From Xenopus tropicalis (lineage: Eukaryota; Chordata; Amphibia; Anura; Pipidae): a stretch of 64,000 bases of DNA. The stretch covers positions 18,364,712 to 18,428,711 of the forward strand of contig NC_030679.2 in the NCBI RefSeq assembly GCF_000004195.4. Direction: 5' to 3'. This document shows, piece by piece, positions 26,019 to 37,224 of this stretch. The notes under the pieces were generated by a model that worked only from the letters and a program-made list of their open reading frames with translations, did no database searches and was not told where the DNA came from. A program made the translations under genes and the position numbers. Each line of letters begins with the position of its first letter. Positions within the stretch are counted from its first letter, which is position 1.

Positions 26019-26640
26019 ACTTTAGTGTAAATGTAACTAGCTAAGCCAAGATCTGGAATTAAACTTTGTCTAAAGGTCCTTTTCCTTTGTAAGTAAGCTA
26101 TCTTCTTAAGTCTGTATGTAAGTTTATGCAGAAAAGTACTCTTTCCAGCCTTAAATAAAATCCATATTCGTCATAATGAATAAACACACAAACTGACTTA
26201 TACAAACACATCCTATTTGCTGCAGCAACCTCTTCATTGTGTTCAGCATGCCATAAAAGAGTCCCAATGGCATGACACACGTCTTAAATTATTATTATCA
26301 TTAGCACACACATAACCTGTGATGAAAAAACAATAAATGGGATATATTAACTCATTCAAGAGCAGAGGTGCTCCCAGCAAAAGGCTGCATGTGGCGCCTG
26401 AGAATTGGGTGTGCTGGTTTTTAATTAACTATCATGTAACACCAGGAACTGTTCATTTAGTTGCAAGGTGTTGCAAGGCTAGGTCATAAATATGTTCATT
26501 ATTATATAATATATATATAGTATTATATAATATATGGATCATGTAAGGTTCCACTCAGCATAAATGACTGGGTAAGTCTAAAAAACTTTACGGAGGGTTA
26601 ATGCGGCAGAGGGGCTCTTGCCCTTCCCCTGCAGGTTTCC
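26019..26640. other. Non-coding stretch, nothing recognised
   Basis: Only short AT-rich runs, such as ATTATATAATATATATATAG at about 26500. Confidence 0.45.
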
Positions 26641-26648
26641 CCTTAAGC

Positions 26649-27138
26649 ATACAGTACCTTCCAACATTTTGGGACCATGCCCATTTTTTTACCTACACCC
26701 CCTAAATACCACGCCCATTTGACTAAATTTGGCGGGTTATTTAAAGTTTGAAAACCTTTCTGGGGGTTTTGGGGTCCTGTTTTATGTGTTATTACAGTTT
26801 TGCTGAAAAGGTGAAATTGCCCTTTAAGCTGTGAGTCTCAGTTCCTTAAGAGACCTATTTAGCTTATTAGTTACAATTGTATCTCAGTGCAGGTGGGGCC
26901 TTTTACCTTTCTGGGCTCTCTGCCAAAAGCCCACTTATTTAATTAAAAGCAAGAAACAATGTTTCTAAATGCAGGTGGCGCTCCTTAAGATTTCTGGGCT
27001 CTCTGCCAAAAGCTACTTTTAATTAAATTTGTATCTTTTTTAGCTTCAGTGCAGGAGGTCAAAGGGAAATGAGGGACTGCGGGTTGAGCTGTCAAAAAAG
27101 GGACTTTCCCTTGAAAATCCGGACAGTTGGGAGGTATG
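26649..27138. mobile_element. hAT-like non-autonomous element with internal duplication
   Basis: Inverted ends ATACAGTACCTTCCAAC and GTTGGGAGGTATG. CCTTAAGC flanks both sides exactly (26641-26648, 27139-27146). Inside, a block TTTCTGGGCTCTCTGCCAAA with its surroundings is repeated (about 26908 and 26990). Confidence 0.75.
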
Positions 27139-27475
27139 CCTTAAGCAGGGCAAGAGCAACTGCCCCAGGTCCACATAATGGAGTTTAGGATCTCAGCAAC
27201 TGCTGATTCTGTGTCTCTCTCTCCTGACATCATTGAGGGTTTGTTTCTCCAGCAGCAGCTGCAGTCTGGAATATGTTGCATTGTATATTTTCACCCCCAA
27301 TTTGAGCCACAGCCTAGTCACCTGAAAGGGGGTGGGATGTTGTGTAATTGTGTTTGAGACTATTAGAAAATGGCTGTTTCACTGTTAGGGAGAGTGCATG
27401 TGAGTGCATTATTGTGAAGTGAAGGGGGGTTATGGCTACCTGTAGCTGCTGCACCAATGGAACCCACAAAATCTG

Positions 27476-27605
27476 TGGCAAATTAGAGAGGCTTCAGATG
27501 GGGTTTTTTGCCTTCCTCTGGATCAACTAGAGGTTATATATAGTCATTATGGTTGAACGTGATGGACGTATGTCTTTTTCAATCCAACTTACTATGTTAC
27601 TATGT
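27476..27605 (+). mobile_element. CR1-like LINE 3' end fragment
   Basis: Contains GAGGCTTCAGATGGGG, CTGGATCAACTAG, TTGAACxTGATGGAC and CAATCCAACTTACTATG. This is the tail region found in reverse at 28326-28565, and it finishes in short TTACTATG repeats. Confidence 0.7.
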
Positions 27606-27749
27606 GACATGCTGCACAAAAGCTTTCCTGCATCCTAACCATCTATGTGAAACCACATAAAAATTCTTGTGGGTGGGTGCAACAGCCTCCCTGTCCCCCC
27701 TGACATTTATGAAATAGACCATATAGTGGACTTTTTAAACATTATATTA

Positions 27750-28035
27750 CAAGTATGGGACCTGTTTTTCAGAATGCTCGCAACCTGGGGTTTTCTGGAT
27801 AAAGGGTCTTTCCGTTATTTAGATTAATGTATCTTAACACTGCTAAAACTCAGACATTAAATAAACCCAATAAGACTGTTTTGCCTCCAATAAGGATTAA
27901 TCATCTATTAGTTGGGATCAAGTATAAGGTACTGTTTTATTACTACAGAGAAAAGGAAACCATTTTACAAAATGTAAATTATTTGATTAAAATGGAGTTT
28001 GTAGGAGTTTTCTGGATAATGGATCATATACCTGC
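27750..28035. mobile_element. Xenopus TATGGGA foldback repeat, second copy
   Basis: GTATGGGACCTGTTTTTCAG at the left and TTTTCTGGATAATGGATCAT at the right. Internal AAACCCAATAAGACTG and TTAGTTGGGATCAAGTA match the copy at 24289-24618. Confidence 0.65.
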
Positions 28036-28325
28036 ATTTTCTTCAGGGAAAAGGCTAATAAGTGACTGCTTTATTTTTGTATATACTGTAAGTTGTTTAA
28101 AGAAAATGAACCCCTCTATTATATGTGTTATTTTAAAAAGCTCCCTCTCCTGTTTAGGAGGTGATTGGTGGTACAGTACAGACTGTACATGGACCAATCA
28201 TTTAAGTAGTATTCCTTTTTTTAACTGTTTTTTGCCCATGAAGGCACCCATGGACCACCTAGCTGGAGCTGATGCCCTAGGCACAGGTCCATGGCTACCT
28301 TTTACCATCTGGAAATAGGCGGCAC
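28036..28325. other. Non-coding stretch, nothing certain
   Basis: Contains CCAATCATTTAAG and a GCCCTAGGCACAGGTCCATGG block typical of dispersed repeat remnants. No exon seen. Confidence 0.35.
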
Positions 28326-28565
28326 TACATAGTAACATAGTAACATAGTAAGTTGGGTTGAAAAAAGACATCCATCCATCAAGTTCAACCAAAATGCCTA
28401 TATATAACCTGCCTAACTACTAGTTGATCCAGAGGAAGGCAAAAAACCCCATCTGAAGCCTCTCTAATTTGCCTCAAAGGGGAAAAAATTCCTTCCTGAC
28501 TCCAAGATGGCAATCGGACCAGTCCCTGGATCAACTAGTACTAAGAGCTATCTCCCATAACCCTA
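28326..28565 (-). mobile_element. CR1-like LINE 3' end with (CATAGTAA)n tail
   Basis: Reads CATAGTAACATAGTAAC, then GGGTTGAAAAAAGACAT and ATCAAGTTCAACC, the same end seen at 38390-38480 of the long LINE copy. Orientation is minus. The body is 5' truncated. Confidence 0.75.
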
Positions 28566-29019
28566 CTACAGTGTACAGTATGTATCTCCTTTTTGGAGGC
28601 ACATATAACTGAAGAACAGAGATAGACCAGGCATGGAGAGCTGCAGACTATCTCTGCATTGTTCCTTGGCTTTTACATGGCTAAAGGCCAACAAAGACCT
28701 TGTTTAGGGAAGATAATCAAGAACTTTGAAACAGACAGTGCAGACAGGGTTTGAGGATTAAAGAGTTTTTTCTGTACAATAAAAAGTCAATAAAGCTGAC
28801 TGAAGTGAAGTAAATTGTGCACGTCCATGTCCATTTTCAAGAATGGTAAGGTCCAGCTGTAAAAAAACACTAATTTTTCTGCCTGCACATTAACACATTT
28901 AAAGCACTGCATGGGAGTCACTAGACTCAAGTGTCAGGGTATATGGCAGGGTCCCCTTACATTTATGTACACTGTACTTTGCACTGGGCAATTAAGCAGG
29001 ATTAATTAATTAAGTACTG
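28566..29019. other. Non-coding stretch, nothing recognised
   Basis: No exon, hairpin or repeat family picked out. Confidence 0.4.
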
Positions 29020-29235
29020 TATGTATATCTATTTATAAAGCACCACTTATACAGCGCTGTACAGTAGGACAAAAAGACAACAGTGGGTTATTAAAATAAT
29101 AGATCAATACAAAGCATGATAATAAATACAAATCAATACAAGATACAGTTGCAATAAGTTAAGAATCAAAGAGACAAAAGCATGGAGGTCCCTGCCCGGA
29201 GAGCTTTCAATCTAAATGGGAGGGTAAGTTACTGA
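29020..29235. repeat. Dispersed repeat with CAGCGCTGTACA core
   Basis: ATTTATAAAGCACCACTTATACAGCGCTGTACAGTAGG runs into GAGACAAAAGCATGGAGGTCCCTGCCCGGAGAGC. A shorter relative is at about 52768-52870 (TTTATAAAGCGCTACAAGG...CAGCGCTGTACAA). The family was not named with confidence. Confidence 0.5.
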
Positions 29236-29649
29236 CAGAGATAGGAGGATAATAGTGGTGTGCGAGTACTCCAATATGCTGTATATGCTCTATATGTAGG
29301 GTTGCCACCTGTTTGATTTTGACCCAAACAATTAATTAATTACAGTAAATATAAAACATTTATATAATAAGGTGCTCATAATTTTTTTCTATCAACATGG
29401 CTTATTAATCATCAAGTAAAGTTAATTTCCTATTATTACAGGAAGAAAAAGCAAATCAATCAAAACTGTTGCACTGCTATATTTCAGAGCTTTATGGATA
29501 ACTGGTTTCTGTATGATAGATCCTATACATTTAATCAAAGGATTGGAATTTCTCATCAGGCAGAATATAGATAGGCCACCCCTCCAGCTTTAAACCCCAC
29601 CCGACATCATTGTATCCGCCCCTGATGTCATAATACCCCCAAGTTGAAG
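29236..29649. other. Non-coding stretch, nothing certain
   Basis: GGTTGCCACCTGTTTGATTTT at about 29300 looks like a fragment of the GGTGGCAACC repeat family. TTTATGGATAACTGGTTTCTG at about 29490 looks like a TATGGGA-family fragment. Confidence 0.35.
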
Positions 29650-30064
29650 GAATTCTGGGAATTTGAACTGCTATCTGGTTGTTAGGGCTCTAGCAACCAT
29701 GCAGTAGTTTAGAAAATGTATTTATTTTTTCTGGTTTTTGAATGAATTTATACTAGGACACTAAAATATAATTAGGAGAAGACTGGAATAGAAGGATTAG
29801 TAATAAAAAGTAATGATAAAATTAAAACCTCTCAGGGCAATAGGTTTTTGGAAGCTGGAAAAAGTCAGAAAAGGAAGGCAAATAATTAAACAAATAAGTA
29901 CGCCCTCACCTCGCTTTGTTATTTGGCAGAAGGGAATCTTTCATAGGAATCTACAATATTTTTTACTTAGATTTATTATTGCTGGAATGAAAAAGTCTCA
30001 TAAAGGAAATCTGTAAATAGGGTTTAGTTCTCCTTTAAAGTTAACTTTAAGGTGAACTAATCCC
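29650..30064 (+). repeat. Dispersed frog repeat, family A copy 4
   Basis: Blocks TCTGGTTGTTAGGG, TAGCAACCATGCAGTAG, GAAAAAGTCAGAAAAGGAAGGCAAATAA and AAGGTGAACTAATCCC are in the family order. Diverged. Confidence 0.5.
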
Positions 30065-30133
30065 ATATAAATAAAAAAAGTAAAATAAGAAAAGTAAAAC
30101 TGGAAGCTCTAATTGCTTCTATGTTGCTGGGGT

Positions 30134-30442
30134 CAAGCCTGGATTTATGGAAAGGTCACAAAGGCCCCGGCCTAGGGTGGCAAGTTTTTCAGGGCGTAAT
30201 GCTGCCCAGCCGCATCTGTAATTATTTGTTCCTATAGAAACCCAGAACATTGGGAACTGAACGGACCTGTGATTTTCACAGTTAACTGAATCTTCTGTGT
30301 CCAGTTCACAGTTCTGTGGGTGTCTGTAGAAACTAGTAAGGCAGCTGGAAATAGTGTATGTGTGCACACATGCTGCGGGGGAGCTTGAGCGACACAGGAG
30401 GTGACTGGTCTTGGGGGCGCTCTGTTTTGAAATCTGGCCCTG
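30134..30442. mobile_element. Decayed hAT-like element of the CAGGGCCGGATTT type
   Basis: Left CAAGCCTGGATTTATGG and right AAATCTGGCCCTG are imperfect inverted ends like those at 23859-24087. The flanks, GCTGGGGT and GCTGCTAT, match at 5 of 8, so the duplication is worn or the ends are slightly misplaced. Confidence 0.45.
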
Positions 30443-30693
30443 GCTGCTATATGCTATATGACAACCATATAGCATTTTCATTTACAGGCCAGGAACAGAC
30501 AGAATGGGAATGCCAATAATTTCTCCAACAGAATGTTATATCATTTAAACATACAAATTTCATACAAATACTGAATGACACAGGGGCCTGGACCATTAGA
30601 CCAATAAAAAAGTAGCTTAGAATAGGTCTATTTGTAACATGCTAACATTTCATATACAGTGTAAAGGGGAACAACACTTTTAAGCCCATAGCC

Positions 30694-30835
30694 CAGGGGT
30701 GGGCAAACTATAGCCCGCAAGCCACATCCTGCCCCTTGTCTATTTAATCCGGGCCGCCGACTCCAGTGACTTCATCACTTGGCGTCTGGGGACTGACGAG
30801 CGGAAACAGCGTAACGCTGGCCCGGGCCACCCCTG
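30694..30835. mobile_element. Short hAT-like MITE
   Basis: 142 bp. Inverted ends CAGGGGTGGGCAAAC and GGGCCACCCCTG. Flanks CCATAGCC and CCATAGCG match at 7 of 8. Termini are of the vertebrate hAT-Charlie type. Confidence 0.7.
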
Positions 30836-30925
30836 CCATAGCGGTTAATGTCGATATGTTGTTTCATATTCTTTAGCTTGAAGGCAAATTATTTCTAAGA
30901 GAGTTCATGTTAGGACTTTCATATA

Positions 30926-31876
30926 TGTAGCCCACTTTAGCGAATGTGCTGCTACCTGCTGAGATCTTGTGGCGCTTACAGGGATCCTGAGCCCCGCTTA
31001 CTATGGGGAACAGATGTTGCTGTACTATTTGGCGTGCCTCCACCCAGGATAGGGATAGCTTGAACTATAACTCCCCTCCTGAGAACTTGATATTGTACTT
31101 CTGCTTTGGGGACTCCCAGCACTCCTGGCACCTTGCCCCCTCCCTGGGGTAGTTGCTTACCCGGCAGTGTGGATCCTCCAGATAGTAAGACAATGCACTC
31201 AGATAGTATGATGAACTAAGTGATTTCTTTATTTGCAGAATGACTGACAGATAGACTTTGCAGGAGTTACAGAACACGTCAGGGAACACTCTTTTCCTTA
31301 GGGGACCCTCTCTCCTGGGATACCGTCAATACTCCAGCCAGATGACCCTCTTTTGGGATTCCCTCCGGTACTTCACGCCAGAAGCCCCTCTCTAGGGCAC
31401 TTCCCGGTACTCCCGCCAAGCGGACACCCCCTTGAGACCTCACCCCGGAATATCACCCGGCTATCCCCCGGATTAGGCAAATCACCTATTACTACCACTT
31501 GGTTCCCTGACTCCAGCAATCAGTGCTGGGAGATCTTAATCTCATTAAATCTCCTGTAGGGGCCAAGCTGCCCAGCTAAATAGCCTATCTACCACTCCTA
31601 GAGCGGCCTATAACCTTTAGCTCACTAACTACTCCTGGCCTGTAGCTGGCCTCTTGCCAGAGGGTCCCAGGCAGGAAGACCTGGCTGCACAAGGCTGCAC
31701 AGCCTTATATACTGTGTGCACCACCCTGTGGCCATAACCCTGAACTGCAGGGATACTCCCTTTCTTAACACAAAAACAACTAGGACCACCCTTAGGTGTC
31801 CAATTCCCTAAGGCCACCCTCTAGTGCCTGTCAAAGGAGAACCCATCCTAGGGGCCCAATCTTGGAGATCCCTACA
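30926..31876 (-). repeat. 3' LTR of the non-autonomous element
   Basis: On the minus strand it begins TGTAGGGATCTC. A TATAAGG box lies about 165 bp in (near 31705) and an AATAAA polyadenylation signal lies near 31228-31233, about 645 bp in. That is a normal U3-R-U5 order. Confidence 0.88.
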
Positions 31877-33188
31877 TTCTCCCCCTTGACGAAAAATGTC
31901 ACCTCCTGGCTGACATACCATATACCAACATTATACCTTTAACATCCACTTCAACAGCCCCTCCCAGGGTCTGCACAGGTACATTGGGTGACCTAGGAGA
32001 AAAAGTTAAGCACAATAAACATTTCCCACAGTCTTTGTGTAAGTCCCCAAAAAGAGTCGCTGTCCCTTTAAGAAACTTCACACATACTCAAAAAACTGAA
32101 AAGATCAAAGTCTCCACCTCTCCTTGAGGGAGTCCATGTCCCAAGGCAATCAGTGCCCTGGGATACCTCCAACCAACAGGTTGGGCACTTGAATCAGTCC
32201 TCAGCTTGACTGACGGACCCTCCTGGGTCAACTTTGGGCCTGGCATCCTCCATGGCCAACACAAAAGAATTCCCCTCTGGGAATTTAAACAGGAGCAGTC
32301 CTTGCCTCCCAACCAGCCGGTTGGCTGTGGTGCAGGTAACCCTCACCCACCCCCACAGTCCCTTCTTGGGAAAGCACAAGTCCCTCCTGAGGGGTACACC
32401 AAAACGGTAGGTGCTACTTCCCTTTTAAACTCAGTCCCCTCCAGGGATTAAGCATGCCCCTTGGGCCCTCACACCATGTAGGTGAATCTCACCTTGGCAT
32501 CCTCATATGATGCATAGTACTTGGGGTGAGGCTTTTCCACTCTGTCTCCATTTGGCAGGGTGACTTCTGTGCTGCAGTACCTGGGCTCAGGATTCTTTCT
32601 GTCGCAGCTGTGCATAGTGTGGCGCAAGATAGTGCACCCCCACAACCACTCTTTCTCCAGGGCCTTGACAAACCACCAGGCTGCCATCCTTTTTGCTTGG
32701 GCAGGCTCCAAAATCTGCATACACTCTTTTACACAATACTTCTCTGTGGCTGATGAACGCTGCTCTAAGATGGCCACTGTGATGTCACACTCTCACTCGT
32801 GGCTCACAACGCTCTGCGCTGTTCCCAAGATGGCCGCGGTGATGTCACCGGCCGTAGTCACGCCCACTCACTTTGGCGCACTTTTCCAAGGATTCTGTAG
32901 GCTGCTCGCTCAAGGGGGCGGCACCCACCAATCACTAAGCACAGCCTCCCCCTCACAAACGTGGGCTTACACGTGTGGTCCTGGCTCTGTTTGGCGCCCT
33001 TCCCTGCAATCCAATTGGCCCAGAGCCTCTCCTGCTCTATTTGGCGCCAAATATCCCTCGTGGACACGGATCAGGGGGCCCAAAATTTAACCCAGACGGA
33101 GGGCAGGCTTCTGTGATCACTCTAGGCCTCACCTCAGTTATTGGCCCTTCCTTCTTTACTGTTTCAGCATCTCAGCAGTGCCTCCAAA
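31877..33188 (-). other. Internal region of the LTR element, no gag-pol
   Basis: 1312 bp between the LTRs. On the minus strand the longest clean frame is about 102 codons at 32469-32777. It is Cys/Trp/Lys-rich in places and matches no family I recognise. A 176-codon frame on the opposite strand (32560-33090) runs against the transcription direction. The part near 32880-33060 has repeated TTTGGCGCC motifs. Confidence 0.6.
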
Positions 33189-34139
33189 TGTAGCCCACTT
33201 TAGAGAATGTGCTGCTACCTGCTGAGATCTTGTGGCGCTTACAGGGATCCTGAGCCCCGCTTACTATGGGGAACAGATGTTGCTGTACTATTTGGCGTGC
33301 CTCCACCCAGGATAGGGATAGCTTGAACTATAACTCCCCTCCTGAGAACTTGATATTGTACTTCTGCTTTGGGGACTCCCAGCACTCCTGGCACCTTGCC
33401 CCCTCCCTGGGGTAGTTGCTTACCCGGCAGTGTGGATCCTCCAGATAGTAAGACAATGCACTCAGATAGTATGATGAACTAAGTGATTTCTTTATTTGCA
33501 GAATGACTGACAGATAGACTTTGCAGGAGTTACAGAACACGTCAGGGAACACTCTTTTCCTTAGGGGACCCTCTCTCCTGGGATACCGTCAATACTCCAG
33601 CCAGATGACCCTCTTTTGGGATTCCCTCCGGTACTTCACGCCAGAAGCCCCTCTCTAGGGCACTTCCCGGTACTCCCGCCAAGCGGACACCCCCTTGAGA
33701 CCTCACCCCGGAATATCACCCGGCTATCCCCCGGATTAGGCAAATCACCTATTACTACCACTTGGTTCCCTGACTCCAGCAATCAGTGCTGGGAGATCTT
33801 AATCTCATTAAATCTCCTGTAGGGGCCAAGCTGCCCAGCTAAATAGCCTATCTACCACTCCTAGAGCGGCCTATAACCTTTAGCTCACTAACTACTCCTG
33901 GCCTGTAGCTGGCCTCTTACCAGAGGGTCCCAGGCAGGAAGACCTGGCTGCACAAGGCTGCACAGCCTTATATACTGTGTGCACCACCCTGTGGCCATAA
34001 CCCTGAACTGCAGGGATACTCCCTTTCTTAACACAAAAACAACTAGGACCACCCTTAGGTGTCCAATTCCCTAAGGCCACCCTCTAGTGCCTGTCAAAGG
34101 AGAACCCATCCTAGGGGCCCAATCTTGGAGATCCCTACA
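33189..34139 (-). repeat. 5' LTR of the non-autonomous element
   Basis: Nearly identical to the left LTR. Its predicted promoter (TATAAGG on the minus strand near 33968) would drive transcription leftward through the internal region. Confidence 0.88.
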
Positions 34140-34143
34140 TATA

Positions 34144-35082
34144 TGTACAAAAAGCCTCAAAACTTGTTCAAAGAGAAGTTGGGAAAAACAGGTTTTGTTT
34201 TTTTTCTTTTCTGCAAGCTAGACATTTCAGTAAAGAATCTTAAAAATGTTCTGTAACACAGAAATGCCCCCTCGGAAAGGGCTGAGCTTATACAATGTGA
34301 CAGTGGAATCAGTAGAGCAAGAAACATGTTACTGACAGTGGTACAGGGGGCAGAATAACCATTTCTGGATTTTTTAAACAAATGATGAATTTGATTGAAT
34401 CAGGAGTCTGGTAATTCTGTAAATATCAAGCAATTTTAACATATATGAAATTATCAGAAAATAAAGTTGATTATTGTTTTTAGCCCTCTATGGGATTCAA
34501 CATCACCAGAAGTCGTTTTCCTGGCTTCTCTGGGATTACAAATACTTCAGGTTTTGGCCTAAATGAATAATCATATTGCTCAATAATTATGATATAGCTT
34601 ATCTGGCCAATTAAATTGAAAGTGATTGTAATCACTTACCTAATATCCCGGACCGGTGCCCCTGTCAGCAGAAAAAGCTGGCTTTTTTGTTAAAGTTTGG
34701 CTTTTTACTCTACTGCACATGCGCAAACGGCACAAAGACAGAAGAAGGAAGAGGATCACTGCCAGGTACCCCAAGCCGGTGCAAGTTTCTGGAAATAGCA
34801 CGGACCAGGGATATCAGGTAAGTAATTAGAATCACTGGGGAGCGCCTAACATTTTGGAATCCCCAGTGATTATACCTTTCCTTCTCCTTTAAACCCGACC
34901 CTCCCCAACATAAGTGTCATAAAAACCAGAAATGACATTACAGAAGCTGAAAGTGACATCATCATCGTCATAGTAAAGTGGATTTTACTTTTTATTTCGC
35001 CCAAATAGCTGCTTAAAGTTTATTCATCTGCACCTGAAGAGTGCCCGTTGACTGCTTATATGGTTGGTAAATGAAGGATATG
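34144..35082. other. Non-coding stretch, nothing recognised
   Basis: Poly-T at about 34195-34210. A CACATGCGCAAACGG block near 34715 looks like part of a dispersed repeat. No exon seen. Confidence 0.4.
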
Positions 35083-35280
35083 ACCGAGTTCTGCAATGCT
35101 GGGTTCTTGAGGGGTGGGCTTGGGAAGGCATGCAGGTTTCCATTTGGACTCCCACATCTTGGTCATAGATGGATGTTAGGGTGCTTAATTGGGCTGTGGG
35201 TGCTACCAGGGCTGTATTTATATATATAGACAGCCATGGGCTCTTGCCTAGGGTAGCAGTATTACGAGGTAACTCTAAGG
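35083..35280. repeat. Repeat also found next to the LINE at 41065-41262
   Basis: Shares TTCTGCAATGCTG, AAGGCATGCAGG, ATTTGGACTCCCACATCTT, TTGGGCTGTGGGTGC and CCATGGGCTCTTGCCTAGG in the same order and orientation with the sequence abutting the CR1 copy. Family unknown. Confidence 0.65.
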
Positions 35281-35281
35281 G

Positions 35282-35518
35282 CAGTGGCACACAGGGAGAT
35301 TAGTCGCCCACGATAAATCTTCACTATTGCGGGCGACTACTCCCACCGGCAAGAATGTAAATCGCTGGTGGAAAGTTGCCTCGCAAGGAAACTTCAGGCG
35401 ACATCAGGAAACTGAAGTGACACGTGTGCCATCCCACCCGAGATTTAAATTCTTGCCAGTGGGATGCCATGTCGGGGAGATTAGTCGCCCACGATAGTGA
35501 AGATTTATCACGGGTAAC
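35282..35518. mobile_element. Foldback MITE with GGGAGATTAGTCGC arms
   Basis: GGGAGATTAGTCGCCCACGA near the left and again near the right, with CGGCAAGAATGTAAATCGC and its complement between. Related to 7723-7924. Exact ends not fixed. Confidence 0.5.
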
Positions 35519-37224
35519 TGCTTACATGGTTGAGAAACAAAGTTTTTCCTAAGTTTAACCCCTTCCCACCTTTTCGCAAAAGCTACTTAACTGCTTAAGT
35601 TTAGGGGTCCAATGACATTGCTGTGGGGCCCAATAACTAGTCAGAAGTAGTTCAGAAAAATAGTAAAAATAATTAATGTGTTAATAACAGTACTTTAATT
35701 GGTGGTCACTTTATACGCAAGTTATGTAAATATCCTTAAAAGTAATGTACGTTTTTGCTACATAAATTGCGTAAGCACAGGGGCTCAATGATGTTGCTGT
35801 GGGGCCTAATAACTAGTCATTTCATGTAGGAGACACTAATAAAATTCAGTAAATAGCCCCCAAAATAAACAGCTGATGTTTCACTATAATAAGACGTTCA
35901 TATAAATAGTTAAAATGAATAATAAATGTGCTAATAAGTCAGTCAGTTCATTGGGGGCAGTGGAATTTACCTTAATATGTTAATTCATTGGTGGTTAGTG
36001 GAGTTTGCCTCATCTGCCGCTTCTCTGCATTGTCTGTTGCTTGAAAGCAAGCTACCTACAGTAAGTTTCTAGGCAAGTTACATCAGTTTCTTCAATTTGC
36101 ATAACTTGTGGCACGCCTGGGCCCCCTTCCGAAGCAGATTTTCACGGGGCCTGGCACAACAGTACCCCTTTTTCTCCCTGATGATGGTGACCCTGAGGAC
36201 TCTACCTCAGAAGACTCAAGTACCTAGATAAGAGACTATCAGCAGGATCCTCGTACTTGTACTCCTTGGTGGACCTTATGTTGCCGAACTGTCCCACCTT
36301 TCTTTGGGCCATAGGGTTGCCATCTTTTTTGCAAAAACCCTCCTATATTATTTGTTATTTTGGCATCAAACATCATTTGTACCAGCCAAGTAAAATACTG
36401 GCCAGGTGGCAACCCTTATACAGTATATGGCCTGTATACTGATAATCCTTATTCACAGGGTCTCCTGCTTATGCATTTTACAGGAACACTGAATTAGGGA
36501 CATAAACTCTAAAGGGGTCATTTACACAACACAGAACAAGGTACAGAGTGTAGTGCAGACAGGTTCAAGGCAGCTATAGTTTGACACCTGGCTGGCAGCC
36601 CTGTCCTTACCCCCTGCCCTACAGGGCTCCATTACGGACTGCCATGCGTACTGTATTTATTGCAGGTCTCTGTCCTGTTTTGGAGAGTGGAGTTGGATAT
36701 TTTTATGTTTGGACTTTTTCGCATTTAGTAAATCAATCCCTTATATTTTGTTTTAAAAAGTATGACTCAGCCTTACAGTTATGAGATTATGCTATTATAA
36801 TTACAAACAATACTGAGTGGGAGATATAAATAGTTTAAAAAAAAAAAAGTTGTAGTGTGTTGCTCTGAACTGGTTTGTACGGATGTATAGCCAGCCTGTC
36901 TGGAGATTATAACCTGCTTTTGATCACATTCTATATTAGTAGGTTGGGGGGGGTGTATACTGCTGGTACTGTCCTCAAATCGTATACATTCCCCACTCCA
37001 ACCACCCTAGAGACAAACAAAGGTGCCTAAGGGCACCTGTAAAAACATAATATATAAAGTCCTTCCCTTTTGCCACTAGTGTTACTTCAGCTGCTCCTAA
37101 TGTAAAGATGTCCATGTCTCTATGTGCAAAGTAGAGCAAAAGGGCACTTCGGGCGAAAGGGAACTCTGAACTTCAAAACTTTGCTCATTTATATTCTGCA
37201 TCAACTTACCAAATATCTGTGGTA
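35519..37224. other. Non-coding stretch with a repeat fragment
   Basis: The part 36300-36420 ends in the GCCAGGTGGCAACCC block shared with 23765-23850 and 62785-62895. At 35600-35830 the phrase GGGGxCCAATGAxxTTGCTGTGGGGCC...AATAACTAGTCA occurs twice, a small local duplication. Poly-A at 36838-36848. No exon seen. Confidence 0.4.

Larger units (their letters stand above)
30926..34139 (-). mobile_element. Young non-autonomous LTR retrotransposon, minus strand
   Basis: Two 951-bp direct repeats (30926-31876, 33189-34139) begin TGTAG and end CTACA. TATA flanks both sides (30922-30925, 34140-34143). I noticed only two base differences between the LTRs (about 30940 vs 33203, and in the CTCTTGCCAG / CTCTTACCAG block). 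Orientation is minus: next to the right LTR the minus strand reads TGGAGGCACTGCTGAGAT, matching the complement of vertebrate tRNA-Thr 3' ends except at two positions, so this is the primer site. Next to the left LTR the minus strand has a purine tract, AAGGGGGAGAA. The internal part is only 1312 bp and lacks protease, reverse transcriptase and integrase motifs, so it must be moved in trans. Confidence 0.92.

Noticed and set aside
25719..26030. 103-codon Lys-rich open frame
   Set aside because: It runs through a hAT-like MITE with AAAAAGTTGTG reiterations; the lysines come from the repeat.
27827..28318. 163-codon open frame on the plus strand
   Set aside because: Its first half is a translation of the TATGGGA repeat, also present at 24289-24618; no family resemblance.
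32560..33090. 176-codon open frame on the plus strand
   Set aside because: It lies antisense within the LTR element, whose primer site and purine tract show minus-strand orientation, and it has no recognisable domain.
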